Shown one piece after another: positions 27,166 through 35,911 of a stretch of 64,000 nucleotides of DNA. Position 1 is the first letter of the stretch. Each line of letters opens with the position of its first letter. The position numbers and the translations under genes were made by a program. This DNA is from Candidatus Binatia bacterium (GTDB taxonomy: Bacteria > Desulfobacterota > Binatia > Bin18), in assembly GCA_951812575.1 (NCBI GenBank), contig OX638322.1, forward strand, positions 496,001 through 560,000, given 5' to 3'. The notes beneath the pieces were generated by a model, which worked only from the letters and a program-made list of their open reading frames with translations, ran no database searches and was not told the DNA's origin.

Positions 27166-28014
27166 ATGGATACGATGCAAGGCGAAGCAGTACGCTATGA
27201 ACAGGTCGGACATATAGGTTGGCTGCGGCTCAACCGGGCGGACAAGCTGAACGCCATGACGCCCCAGATGTGGCAGGAGTTACGGGAACTCGGCCAGACT
27301 CTTTCCACCGAAGCGCACGCGCGCGAAAACCAGTTACGGGTGTTAGTCGTGATTGGCGAAGGCCGCGCGTTCTCGACCGGCATCGATACCTCGGCCTTTG
27401 GCGGCGCGGCCTTCAACGGACACGAACGTGAGCCCGTGCCGGAGGCTGTAGCCGACGATGATCCCATGGTATCCATTATCCAGGGCTTTCAGGAGGCATT
27501 CACCTGGCTTGAAGAAGCCCCCTACCCCACCATTGCCGCGGTCCGAGGCTATGCTTTAGGCGCGGGCATGCAGATGGCGCTCGCCTGCGATATCCGGGTG
27601 GTCGCCCGCGGCAGCCGGCTGGGATTGCTGGAGCACCGCTACGGCCTCATCCCCGACCTGGGCGGCACCCAACGCCTGCCCCGACTGGTCGGCACCGGCA
27701 AGGCCAAGGAACTCATTTTCACCGCCCAGCAGATTGAGGCCGAAGAGGCATATCGTATCGGTCTGGCCGAACAGCTCGTTGACGACGAAGCATTAGAGGC
27801 GACCGTGACGGACCTGGCAGACCAGTTGGCCAGTCAGCCGCCACTGGCCGTGTGCGCTGCTAAGCGGGCGATTGACGCCAGTCCGTATCTTTCCGTCCGT
27901 GACGGCCTCCTGCTGGAAGCCAAGAGCCAGGCGGTCTGCATTCGCTCCCAGGATGCCAAAGAAGCGGTGCGGGCGTTTATGGAAAAGCGGATGCCCCAGT
28001 ACTCAGGAAAATAA
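27166..28014 (+). CDS. Enoyl-CoA hydratase/isomerase family protein (copy 2)
   Basis: A 282-residue crotonase-family protein. Motifs are GEGRAFSTGIDTSAFGG and VRGYALGAGMQMALACDIRV (oxyanion hole), and LEHRYGLIPDLGGTQRLPRL, which carries the second catalytic acid position of hydratases and isomerases. ATG 27166 has GGAAGG upstream; a TTG at 27091 would give an unlikely extension. The distance of 33 bp to the rhodanese gene with its own strong ribosome-binding site suggests co-transcription. Confidence 0.87.
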   Translation: MDTMQGEAVRYEQVGHIGWLRLNRADKLNAMTPQMWQELRELGQTLSTEAHARENQLRVLVVIGEGRAFSTGIDTSAFGGAAFNGHEREPVPEAVADDDPMVSIIQGFQEAFTWLEEAPYPTIAAVRGYALGAGMQMALACDIRVVARGSRLGLLEHRYGLIPDLGGTQRLPRLVGTGKAKELIFTAQQIEAEEAYRIGLAEQLVDDEALEATVTDLADQLASQPPLAVCAAKRAIDASPYLSVRDGLLLEAKSQAVCIRSQDAKEAVRAFMEKRMPQYSGK

Positions 28015-28047
28015 TGGTACTCGGGACAGTAGAAAGGAGGCGGGACA

Positions 28048-28869
28048 ATGACAGACTACGGCTATGCCCGACCGGATATGCTGGCAGAGACCCAATGGCT
28101 CGCGGCGCATCTCCAGGACGACAACCTGCGAATCGTCGATTGTGATACTCGCGATGCCTATCGTCGCGCCCATATTCCGGGTGCGGTTCCCGTGCGCGGC
28201 CATCATTATCTCAAGGAAAAAGAAGGCGCGCCGCATATCATGGGCCCGGACCAGTTTGCGCAGACCATGGGGGAAATGGGCATTGGGGATGACACGCCGG
28301 TGGTGGCCTATGATGGCTTCAGCGGACTGTACGCGACTCGGTTCTGGTGGGCGCTGCACTATTACGGCCAGACCAATGTCAGAGTGTTGAACGGCGGCTG
28401 GGACGCCTGGCTGGCCGAGGGGCGGCCGGTGACAAACGCCGCATCCCGTCCGGCCAAAGCGACCTTTGCGCCCCAGGCCAATGAAGACATGATCGCCCGC
28501 TGGGAGCAAGTCCAGGAGGCCATTGCCGCGGATACCGTGCTGCTCGACGTGCGCTCGGATGCGGAGTGGACCGGCGAAAACAACCGGGGCACCAAGCGGG
28601 GCGGGCGGATTCCCGGCGCGGTCCATCTCGAATGGCTCAACTATGTGGACCCCAAGACAAAAAAGTTCAAACCCGCGGACGAACTCCGGCCCATGTTTGA
28701 GCAGGTCGGGGTCAGACCCGAGTGTGAGGTCGTCACCTATTGACAGGGTGGTATCCGTGCGGCGCACGGATTGTTCACCCTCCGGCTGCTCGGTTTTGAC
28801 AAGGTCCGTAATTACGACGCCTCCTGGGCCGAATGGGGTAACCGCGAGGACCTCCCGCTGGAAAAATAG
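28048..28869 (+). CDS. Sulfurtransferase (rhodanese), probable selenoprotein with Sec at codon 232
   Basis: A thiosulfate/mercaptopyruvate sulfurtransferase-like protein of two rhodanese domains. The N-terminal domain has [19 protein letters not shown], with aspartate where a catalytic cysteine would be, as usual. The C-terminal domain ends ECEVVTY, and then comes TGA (28741-28743) exactly where the catalytic cysteine is expected. The same frame continues with [18 protein letters not shown] and ends [15 protein letters not shown] at a TAG (28867-28869), the conserved rhodanese C-terminus. A perfect hairpin follows the TGA at SECIS distance. I therefore read TGA as selenocysteine, giving 273 residues. 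A plain reading stops at 28743 and removes the active site. AAAGGAGGCGGG precedes the ATG. Alternatives are a nonsense mutation or base-call error of TGC/TGT. Confidence 0.85.
28744..28783 (+). promoter_or_regulatory. SECIS-like hairpin following the in-frame TGA
   Basis: ATCCGTGC (28753-28760) and GCACGGAT (28764-28771) form a perfect 8-bp stem with the loop GGC. Seventeen bases separate the TGA from the loop, inside the 16-37 nt window known for bacterial SECIS elements, and the loop begins with G, as SelB recognition requires. The hairpin lies within the coding sequence of the second rhodanese domain. Confidence 0.75.
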
Positions 28870-28893
28870 GCCCTGGTAACACTCCTTTCTCGT

Positions 28894-29778
28894 ATGGCTG
28901 GATATAGACAATCGCTGTGGCTCCTGGCCGTTCTGCTCGCCTGCTTTCTTCTTCCCGGCCAGGTCCAGAGCGCGCAGCCTACGGACGAACCCGAACCCCA
29001 CGGCAGCCTGCTCATCCAGACTCCGGGAGAGCAGGCTCAGCCGGGTGGGCTCTCAGCCAGAATCTATAGCCTGGCGCCCGAGGCGCTCATCACCCAAACA
29101 CCCCTGAACACACCCGTCTCGCTGCCGCCCGGGTCCTATCGCGTTGAACTCGATATTCTGGGCGGAACGGTTTCGCGCGAGCGCGTGCTGGTCCGGTCCG
29201 GTCGGACCAGCACGGTCATTCTGAGCGAAGTCGCGGCCCTCCAGGTCAACGTCCTGGATAAAAAGGGGCAGGATATCGGCCTCGGCGTTGAGGTCTATGA
29301 TGGCGTGTCCAACCAACTGCTCGGAGAGTTCCTGAGCGGAGAGATCATCCTGGCGCAACCGGGCTTGGTCGATGTCAAGGTCGCCGTTCCGCCCCAGAGC
29401 CAGTGGTGGCGCGATATTGAGCTCCTGCGGGGCGGACTCCGGGAACTGACGCTACGCGAGCGCGTGCGGGGTGAGCTCCTGGTCCATCCTCGGCTGGCCG
29501 GAAAAGACGTCAGCCCACTGACCCAGGTCATCATTTACGCCGCGGGGACGCAAAGAGAGATTGCTCGCAGCGAGCCCGGCCAGGAACATCGCTTTGTCCT
29601 GGAGACCGGCAGCTATGATGTGTTTGTGGCCAATCCAACAGGACGGGGGAAACCCTTCGTGCTGGAACGCGCGGAACTCCCGGATGAAAAAACCGTCGAA
29701 AAGGATGTCCACCTGGATGGACCGACCGACCCGCCCGCGGCGCAGCCGCCAACCCATTTGGAGCCGCAGCCGCTCTAG
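28894..29778 (+). CDS. Secreted protein of unknown function, beta-rich
   Basis: A 294-residue protein with an N-terminal signal peptide (SLWLLAVLLACFLLPGQVQS-A). The rest is rich in beta-type repeats such as LPPGSYRVELDILGG, RTSTVILSEVAALQVNVLD and LETGSYDVFVANPTG, suggesting two or three carboxypeptidase-regulatory-like or PEGA-like beta-sandwich modules. The C-terminal ~30 residues are proline/threonine-rich and probably disordered. It is 24 bp beyond the true rhodanese stop and may share its transcript. I do not recognise a specific function; the location is probably periplasmic or outer-membrane-associated. Confidence 0.7.
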   Translation: MAGYRQSLWLLAVLLACFLLPGQVQSAQPTDEPEPHGSLLIQTPGEQAQPGGLSARIYSLAPEALITQTPLNTPVSLPPGSYRVELDILGGTVSRERVLVRSGRTSTVILSEVAALQVNVLDKKGQDIGLGVEVYDGVSNQLLGEFLSGEIILAQPGLVDVKVAVPPQSQWWRDIELLRGGLRELTLRERVRGELLVHPRLAGKDVSPLTQVIIYAAGTQREIARSEPGQEHRFVLETGSYDVFVANPTGRGKPFVLERAELPDEKTVEKDVHLDGPTDPPAAQPPTHLEPQPL

Positions 29779-29779
29779 C

Positions 29780-30022
29780 TCAGGCAGGTGGAGTCGTCCC
29801 GCCCGCCCTCAGTTTCTGAATCTCGCCTTCAAGCGAGGCGTACCAGTCATTAAACGGAATAGTATCCGGGACAACGATTTCGAGGGTGCCATTCTCAAGC
29901 ATCCTGAGGCTGCCGGTGCCCTGCGGCCGCAGAGGAATAACGACCGCCTCCCGGGAGATATCCAGCCGGTCAAGGATTTCGAAAATACGCTCGATCTGCG
30001 CCAGTTGCACCCCTTGTGGCAC
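29780..30022 (-). CDS. Small hypothetical protein, 80 residues
   Basis: I place the start at GTG 30022 because GGAGGAG lies about seven bases upstream; a longer frame upstream has no support. The product (PQGVQLAQIERIFEILDRLD then ISREAVVIPLRPQGTGSL) begins with a helix and then has short beta stretches ending EIVVPDTIPFNDWYASLE. It is convergent with the secreted-protein gene and downstream of the zinc-ribbon gene at 19 bp, so probably co-transcribed with it. No known family recognised. Confidence 0.55.
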   Translation of the reverse strand: MPQGVQLAQIERIFEILDRLDISREAVVIPLRPQGTGSLRMLENGTLEIVVPDTIPFNDWYASLEGEIQKLRAGGTTPPA

Positions 30023-30041
30023 GGTGTCTCCTCCCGCCGGC

Positions 30042-30263
30042 CTACCACGCCAGGAGCGGAATGGCTGCGGCGAGGAGCAGCACGCTGATGCCAATGGCAA
30101 TGACACCCCAGAACGTCGGTGGGCGACGGACCTCCAGGGTGGCTCCGCAGTGGACACACTCGGACAGAAACGAGCCTCCGGTCACATAGACACGGTTCCA
30201 TTTATGACACGCGGGGCAACGGGGGTTGGGGCGGGCGCGAAGAAGTGCAGCAAGCTGGGTCAC
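30042..30263 (-). CDS. Small zinc-ribbon membrane protein
   Basis: A 73-residue protein with two CxxC pairs (RCPACHKW and SECVHCGA) that form a likely zinc ribbon, followed by one transmembrane helix (FWGVIAIGISVLLLAAAIPL) at the C-terminus. It may anchor a metal-binding domain at the membrane. Start is GTG 30263 with AGAGGAAAG upstream. It overlaps none of its neighbours and has no recognised function. Confidence 0.65.
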   Translation of the reverse strand: MTQLAALLRARPNPRCPACHKWNRVYVTGGSFLSECVHCGATLEVRRPPTFWGVIAIGISVLLLAAAIPLLAW

Positions 30264-30317
30264 GATTTTTCTTTCCTCTTTTTTTCACCCTAACGGGGGG
30301 ACGGAGTCTACGTCAAC

Positions 30318-31127
30318 CTACTGGCGATTCTCGGCATGGTGTCGAGCGGTGAGGCGCGGCGTCACCAGCTCCAAAAGCTGCGTGTGGAGCTTGCCATTAC
30401 TGGCAACCAGGCCCTGTAAGAGGGTCGTTGGCTGATTGAAACGAACCGGCGTCCCGCTGAGGGTCGTGACTCGTCCTCCGGCCTCCTCGACGAGGAGGCT
30501 TCCCGCACAAATATCCCACTCGTTCTTTGGCATCAGCGTAAACGAGGCGTCGGCCTCACCGTTTGCAATACACGCCAGCTTGTAGGCAATACTCCCCATG
30601 GGACGAGCCTGGAAAAGAGCACTGAAGTCTTTCCACTCCCCCCGTTTGGTCTCCGAGCGGCTTGAGAGAATGGTGGCCTCAGCCAAGTGCGGCGTTTCGG
30701 GCACGCGCAATGGACGGCTGCCACACCACGCACCTTGTCCGCGAACCGCCCAGAAGAGCTGATCCAGGATGGGATTATAGACCACGCCGAGAATTGGCCG
30801 GCCCGCTTCAATAAGCCCGATGGAAACGGCAAATTCCGGGATTTTTTGAATGAATTCCCTGGTGCCATCCATGGGATCAACCACCCAGACGCGCTGTGCG
30901 GAGAGCCGTACGGACGAATCGACCGTCTCTTCAGACAGCCAGCCGTAGTCAGGAAAAGCCGTTTGGAGCATAGTGTGGATCTTCCGGTTGGCTTCCCGGT
31001 CGGCAAGCGTAACCGGGCTGTTATCACCCTTTTTGTACTCAACTCTGTAGTTGGTCTCGTAGATGGTACGGATGATGTCTCCCGCGGCCCGCGCGGCCGC
31101 AATGGCAAGGTCTCTCTCTTTTTCCAT
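30318..31127 (-). CDS. cysQ: Inositol monophosphatase family, CysQ-like 3'(2'),5'-bisphosphate nucleotidase
   Basis: A 269-residue Mg-dependent phosphatase. WVVDPMDGTREFIQKIPEFA is the core metal-binding motif of the IMPase/CysQ family, and the WLSEET stretch plus WDICAGSLLVEEAGGRVTTL complete the active site. The wording of the DPMDGTREF motif is closer to CysQ, which recycles 3'-phosphoadenosine 5'-phosphate from sulfate assimilation, than to inositol phosphatases, but the assignment is by motif only. It lies just downstream of a deoxyhypusine synthase-like gene on the same strand (13 bp gap). Confidence 0.85.
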   Translation of the reverse strand: MEKERDLAIAAARAAGDIIRTIYETNYRVEYKKGDNSPVTLADREANRKIHTMLQTAFPDYGWLSEETVDSSVRLSAQRVWVVDPMDGTREFIQKIPEFAVSIGLIEAGRPILGVVYNPILDQLFWAVRGQGAWCGSRPLRVPETPHLAEATILSSRSETKRGEWKDFSALFQARPMGSIAYKLACIANGEADASFTLMPKNEWDICAGSLLVEEAGGRVTTLSGTPVRFNQPTTLLQGLVASNGKLHTQLLELVTPRLTARHHAENRQ

Positions 31128-31140
31128 TTACTGTCCCAGA

Positions 31141-32118
31141 TTATTGTCCCAAAACTTGGGCAAAGATGAGCGGCGCTACAATCGAGGCGTCCGATTCAAT
31201 CAGGTAACGCGGCGTGTCCACGCCGAGCTTGCCCCAGGTAATTTTTTCGTTGGGAACCGCGCCGGAGTAGGAGCCATAACTGGTCGTTGAATCACTGATC
31301 TGACAAAAATAGTCCCACAGCGGGGTGTGGGTGCGTTTCATGTCCTGGATCAGCATGGGAACCGCACAAATGGCAAAGTCTCCAGCAATACCCCCACCAA
31401 TCTGAAAAAATCCGATGGAGTGATTGTCTGAGACCGTACTATACCAGTCGGCGAGCAACGTCATGTATTCAACACCGTGCCGCACGGTATGCACATTCTT
31501 AATCAAGCCGGTCATGCAATAGCTGGCGTACACATTCCCGCAGGTTGAATCCTCCCAGCCCGGCGCGACAATGGGCAGGTCCTTTTCCATGGCGGCATGG
31601 ACCCAGGAGTCTTTGGGGTCAATCTGATAATAGGGTTGCAGCATGCCGGTACGCAGGATTTCGTAGAACGTCTCGTGCGGGAAAGCCCGCCTGCCGGTGT
31701 GGTCGGCCTGCATCCACAATTCCTGGAGGACGCCTTCGACCCGACGCATGGCCTCGAACTCGGGAATGCAGGTATCGGTGACGCGGTTCATATGTCGATC
31801 AAGCAGGCTCTCCTCATCCTGAGGAGTCAGGTCCCGATAGTGCGGCACCCGCTCATAGTGCTCATGTGCGACCAGATTAAAAATGTCTTCTTCCAGATTC
31901 GCGCCCGTGCAGGAAATGGCATGAATGCAGTCATTGCGGATCATTTCGGCCAGGGAGATGCCGAGTTCGGCCGTACTCATGGCGCCCGCCATCGCCAGCA
32001 GCATCTGGCCGCCCCGGTCGAGGTGCTGCCGATAAGCGCTGGCCGCCTCGATAACGGTCGCGGCATTGAAATGCCGAAAGTGGTGGTGCAAGAAGTCGGT
32101 GATCGGCTGACGGCTCAT
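31141..32118 (-). CDS. Deoxyhypusine synthase-like protein
   Basis: A 325-residue protein homologous to deoxyhypusine synthase. It contains AISCTGANLEEDIFN, GFFQIGGGIAGDFAICAVP and VPNEKITWGKLGVDTP followed by LIESDASIVAPLIFAQ. The lysine in WGKL matches the catalytic lysine of the eukaryotic/archaeal enzyme, where it forms the imine with the spermidine-derived butyl-amine group. Bacteria lack eIF5A, so its substrate is unclear; homospermidine-type chemistry is one possibility. Its neighbours are CysQ-like and NadD-like genes. GGAG precedes the ATG. Confidence 0.85.
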   Translation of the reverse strand: MSRQPITDFLHHHFRHFNAATVIEAASAYRQHLDRGGQMLLAMAGAMSTAELGISLAEMIRNDCIHAISCTGANLEEDIFNLVAHEHYERVPHYRDLTPQDEESLLDRHMNRVTDTCIPEFEAMRRVEGVLQELWMQADHTGRRAFPHETFYEILRTGMLQPYYQIDPKDSWVHAAMEKDLPIVAPGWEDSTCGNVYASYCMTGLIKNVHTVRHGVEYMTLLADWYSTVSDNHSIGFFQIGGGIAGDFAICAVPMLIQDMKRTHTPLWDYFCQISDSTTSYGSYSGAVPNEKITWGKLGVDTPRYLIESDASIVAPLIFAQVLGQ

Positions 32119-32139
32119 CCCTTTCTCCTTCGGTGTCGG

Positions 32140-33093
32140 TTAGCCTGTTATGAGCGCTTGCAGCGCCTGGCCGGTTGTTGCACCACGCAGAGTCCGGCCT
32201 CTGGGGTCAGGCGCCAGCGCTTGGCTCAGCAGCTGTTGAAAATCCACGTGCTGCTCGGCCCAGTCCCGGACCATGGCCAGGCGGTCAAAGAACGCCAGAC
32301 GTACGGCGTAGGCGTCGATCCCATCCTCCCGCCCGTCCTCGGTGTCGCTGCCCGCTGCGGCGTATGGCCGGGCTTCAGTCAGAAACCGCGCCACCTCGGC
32401 CGGAACGTGAGCCGGGAAGTTCGTTGCCTCACTCACGGTCTTCCGTATTGCGGTTGAGGAGAGATCGGTAACGGTCTCGGGCAGGGGCAGGAAATGAATC
32501 GCGTCCAGGTAGGGTTGATTGGCGGGGCGCTGTAACAACGCGTCAAACGCTTGCCGGGCCATATCGCCTCGGTTGGCGACAACAAGGGAGGTCAGCGCAA
32601 AGAGCTGATCCAGAGCGGCCTCCCGATCCTGGTAGTAGCGCGCGTCCAGAATCTGCACCAGCTTGTCCATGCCCACAATAAAAAACAGCTCGACCCGCGT
32701 GTCAAAGAGAGACTGAAATGCCTGGGCCTGCTCAAAATAGAGCCCGCGGTTGACCAAGGCCACACCCAGATGTTGATGCTGCTCGACGTGCAGAAGAAGC
32801 AACAACAGGCGATCCTCCAGGCCCATCCCCGTCACCCGTTCCTTATCCACCGTGACCTTTGCCACTGTATACAAGAGTTGATCCAGGTGGAATGCGTGGC
32901 AGGCGTTTTGCGCGAGCACGACGTGCGCCAGGGTGAGGGGGTTGAATGAGCCGCACAGGATACCCAGCCGTTGCGGAGGCGGGTACAGCGGTGCAGACAG
33001 CAGACAGGCCGCGGGAGGCGTGGCACTGTCGAGGGACTGGAGACGATCCCGTAACATAAACAAACGGGACAGGTCGTAAAATTCAGATGACAT
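32140..33093 (-). CDS. Nicotinate-nucleotide adenylyltransferase-like nucleotidyltransferase
   Basis: A 317-residue nucleotidyltransferase with GILCGSFNPLTLAHVVLAQ near residue 50 (the G-[ST]-F-x-P-x-x-x-x-H adenylyl/cytidylyltransferase motif, final H in place of the usual HxGH pattern) and DLSSTAIRKTV (the SxTxIR phosphate-binding motif). It therefore resembles NadD/NMNAT-type enzymes. At 317 residues it is longer than NadD (~200), with an extra ~45-residue N-terminus and a C-terminal extension. It may be a diverged homologue with another nucleotide substrate. It precedes the deoxyhypusine synthase-like gene on the same strand. Confidence 0.75.
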   Translation of the reverse strand: MSSEFYDLSRLFMLRDRLQSLDSATPPAACLLSAPLYPPPQRLGILCGSFNPLTLAHVVLAQNACHAFHLDQLLYTVAKVTVDKERVTGMGLEDRLLLLLLHVEQHQHLGVALVNRGLYFEQAQAFQSLFDTRVELFFIVGMDKLVQILDARYYQDREAALDQLFALTSLVVANRGDMARQAFDALLQRPANQPYLDAIHFLPLPETVTDLSSTAIRKTVSEATNFPAHVPAEVARFLTEARPYAAAGSDTEDGREDGIDAYAVRLAFFDRLAMVRDWAEQHVDFQQLLSQALAPDPRGRTLRGATTGQALQALITG

Positions 33094-33247
33094 GGCTCAC
33101 CCGGCAACATACACGACTTCGACACACCGCGCAGGCCGGGAGAAAGTACGCGGTCGGCCCGTTTTTCTGACGGTGCTACCCGACCTTTTCGACCTGCGCG
33201 ATATCCCAGGATTGACGGTCAATTTCAGCGCATGCTACCCTTTGGCA

Positions 33248-35044
33248 ATGCGTTCCCCTTCCCCCGTCGTATGGGCTTTTCTTCTTTGCTCTCTCATCCC
33301 GTTTACCTCGTGCAGCACGACTCGTCCCAGCCCAGCCCCAGCGCGTGTCGCCCCACCGGTCGTTCCCACATCCGTCCAGACACCATCCATCCCAGGTCCG
33401 CCTGTTGTCCTCGCCCCTGAAGACAGGGCCCTCGGACATTTCCTCAAAAGCCAGGTGGCCCTGAATGCCGGCGACTATGACACCGCGCTCAGCGAGCTTG
33501 AACACGCCGTCTCTCACGACCCGAACACCCCATTTCTGCGCCTGCGGCTGGCCACCCTGGCCTTACGTCAAGGCAAGCTGGCCGAGGCCCTGGAGCATTG
33601 CCGGAAGGTCGTTGCCAGCGAGCCGGACAATATTGCCGCCCAGCGCCTTCTGGCCGGCCTGCTCTCCTCGACCGGCCAGGAAAACGAAGCCGCCCAGGTG
33701 TATGAATCCATTCTGACCCACGGTTCGGACGATCAGGAACCGTACCTCTACCTCAGTGTGCTGTATGCCAAGCAGGGGCGGTTTCAAGAAGCGATTGATG
33801 TGCTCAAAAGGCTGGTGAGCCGTCATCCCCAATCGGTCCTGGGCTATTATTACCTCGGCCAAACGCACGCGGCAGCCCAAGAGTTGGAGCAGGCGGAAGC
33901 CTACTATCACGAGGCGCTCAGCATCAATCCGCAGTCAGAACTGGTGCTGCTCGATCTCGCGCTCGTGTATGAAATGCAAAAGAAAAATACCCAAGCCATA
34001 GAGGTGTATGAGAAAGCCCTGAGCCTTAATCCGCGCAGTGAGCATGCGCGGGAGCGGCTCGGCCGTTTCTATCTCGGCCAGAAGAAGCTTGACGACGCGC
34101 TGGACCAGTTTCAGGCGCTTGAAAAAATAGAAGCCGATCCACAGGAGACGCGGCTCAAGATCAGCCTGATCTATCGGGAAAAAGGCGATTACGAACAGGC
34201 CGCCACCTCTCTCAACTTGGTCTTAGCCTCCCAGCCTGAGAATCATCGCGCCCGCTACTTTCTCGGCGTCGTGTATACGGAGGCCAACCAGGACGTCAAG
34301 GCAGCGGTCGAGCTGTTACATATTCCTCGACAGGACGAGTATTTTGCCGATGCGCGCGTCTACCTGAGTTATATCTACCAACGCCAGGGCAATATCGCGC
34401 AAGCCATCACCGCCGTGGAACAGGCTCTCAGCGTGAAAGAGGACGACGCGGACCTGATTGGTTTTCTCGCCTCACTCCATCGCGAAAACAATGATCGCGC
34501 CAAAGCCGTCGAACTCCTTGAGCACCTCATCGAGATCGCCCCGGACAACGATCAGTACCATTTCACGCTGGGAGCGGTGTACGACGAACTGAAACAAAAG
34601 GAGCGCTGCATCCGGCATATGCAGAAAGCCATTGCTCTCAACCCCGAGAATGCCGCGGCGCTGAACTACCTGGGCTATACGTGGGCGGAGCAGGGCGTGC
34701 ACTTGGATGAGGCGGAGCAGCTGATCCTCAGGGCGCTGGCCATCGAACCCAACGACGGCTTTTACATCGATAGTCTGGGCTGGGTGTATTATCAGCGCGG
34801 AGAGTATATGGAAGCCATTCAGCACCTTGAACGGGCGGTGGAACTGGTTGATGCCGACCCCATCCTGATTGAGCATCTGGGGGATGCGTATTCCAAGATC
34901 GGACGCACCGCAGATGCCTCTCGCGTCTACCGGGAAGCCATAAAAAACACCTCCGAAGAGGCGCAACTCAATCGTCTGCGGACAAAGCTGAATGCCTTGT
35001 CTCCGGTGGGGATACACAAGACGAGCGGCAGTGAGCTTCAATAG
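33248..35044 (+). CDS. TPR-repeat lipoprotein
   Basis: A protein of about 598 residues. I place the start at ATG 33248 because the sequence then begins with a lipoprotein signal (VVWAFLLCSLIPFTSC, lipobox FTSC), followed by a Pro/Ala-rich linker and about a dozen tetratricopeptide repeats, e.g. YYLGQTHAAAQELEQAEAYY and LNYLGYTWAEQGVHLDEAEQ. It is probably a periplasm-facing lipoprotein scaffold. The ribosome-binding site is weak. Its 3' end overlaps the LolB-like gene, an arrangement seen in deltaproteobacterial genomes. It is divergent from the NadD-like gene. Confidence 0.85.
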   Translation: MRSPSPVVWAFLLCSLIPFTSCSTTRPSPAPARVAPPVVPTSVQTPSIPGPPVVLAPEDRALGHFLKSQVALNAGDYDTALSELEHAVSHDPNTPFLRLRLATLALRQGKLAEALEHCRKVVASEPDNIAAQRLLAGLLSSTGQENEAAQVYESILTHGSDDQEPYLYLSVLYAKQGRFQEAIDVLKRLVSRHPQSVLGYYYLGQTHAAAQELEQAEAYYHEALSINPQSELVLLDLALVYEMQKKNTQAIEVYEKALSLNPRSEHARERLGRFYLGQKKLDDALDQFQALEKIEADPQETRLKISLIYREKGDYEQAATSLNLVLASQPENHRARYFLGVVYTEANQDVKAAVELLHIPRQDEYFADARVYLSYIYQRQGNIAQAITAVEQALSVKEDDADLIGFLASLHRENNDRAKAVELLEHLIEIAPDNDQYHFTLGAVYDELKQKERCIRHMQKAIALNPENAAALNYLGYTWAEQGVHLDEAEQLILRALAIEPNDGFYIDSLGWVYYQRGEYMEAIQHLERAVELVDADPILIEHLGDAYSKIGRTADASRVYREAIKNTSEEAQLNRLRTKLNALSPVGIHKTSGSELQ

Positions 35045-35894
35045 CAGCGCTTCGAGCCGGTCTCCCCGGCTCACGACTCTCTCGTTATTCTGGCGCTTGG
35101 TTCTTGTTGGTCTCATCGTTTGGGGCAGCGGCTGTGCGGCTCGCCAGCCTGCCCCGCTGTTACCTCCGCCTCCGGGACCCCTCCCATCTGCCCAAGAGCT
35201 GCTGGCACCGCTTCATGCCAGACAGCAGGCCATCACCGGTCTCCGCGGGCTGGCCAAGGTCTCGTACCGGGACGCGCACGAAAAGGGTTCTGCGACGCAA
35301 GCCGTTGCCCTTGCCGCGCCTGACCGTTTTCGCCTTGAGCTGTTCTCCCTGCTTGGGGTAGCCGCGATTCATACTTGTGACGGACAACGGCTGGCTGCCT
35401 ATTTCCCGCGCGATAAGGTCCTCTACCGCGGAGTTGCCAGTCCGTTCAATATTGCACGTTTGACCCAGGTGCTGCTCTCGGCACGCGAGATCACACGCCT
35501 GCTGATGGGCCTTCCACCTTTTCCGCTGGAAGGCACGGTCGTACCGGTGCACCGTGAGCCGGACGGGACCTACCGGCTCGATTTCCGGCGCTCGGATGGC
35601 AGCCGCATAACGCTGCGGTTCGAATCGGAAACGCTGCGTCTCACCGGCTGGGCAGTCAGGAATGCGACCGGTACACTTCAGGCTCAGGGTGAATTGGGCG
35701 ACTATCGGCAGGTACAGGACATCTTTTTCCCGTTTGCCATCAGCCTGTCCGACACGCAAGGCGCTCAGCAGGTTTCGCTCGCCTATCAGGAAGTCTCGGT
35801 CGGTCTTGTCCCGTCCGCGGCGCTCTTCCGCTTGGACCTGCCCACGGGGGTCGAAGAGATCGATATCGATGCCTATCGTCTGCACAGCCCGTAG
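35031..35894 (+). CDS. LolB-like outer-membrane lipoprotein (DUF4292-type)
   Basis: A 287-residue lipoprotein. A signal peptide LVLVGLIVWGSGC ends in a lipobox, then PAPLLPPPPGPLPSAQELLA and a beta-rich domain (AKVSYRDAHEKGSATQAVAL, FRLELFSLLGVAAIH, LYRGVASPFNIARL) resembling LolA/LolB or DUF4292 proteins that handle lipoprotein acyl chains at the outer membrane. I place the start at GTG 35031, overlapping the upstream TPR gene stop by 14 bp, hence translational coupling; ATG 34992 is an alternative. The pairing of TPR lipoprotein and LolB-like protein suggests outer-membrane biogenesis. Confidence 0.75.
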   Translation: MSFNSSASSRSPRLTTLSLFWRLVLVGLIVWGSGCAARQPAPLLPPPPGPLPSAQELLAPLHARQQAITGLRGLAKVSYRDAHEKGSATQAVALAAPDRFRLELFSLLGVAAIHTCDGQRLAAYFPRDKVLYRGVASPFNIARLTQVLLSAREITRLLMGLPPFPLEGTVVPVHREPDGTYRLDFRRSDGSRITLRFESETLRLTGWAVRNATGTLQAQGELGDYRQVQDIFFPFAISLSDTQGAQQVSLAYQEVSVGLVPSAALFRLDLPTGVEEIDIDAYRLHSP

Positions 35895-35911
35895 AGAGAA
35901 CAGACTGGTAT

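Noticed and set aside
28741..28743. Genuine stop codon of a truncated rhodanese
   Set aside because: Conserved coding continues in frame for 41 codons to a natural TAG, and the stop is exactly at the catalytic cysteine position with a SECIS-like hairpin behind; a nonsense mutation is possible but less likely.
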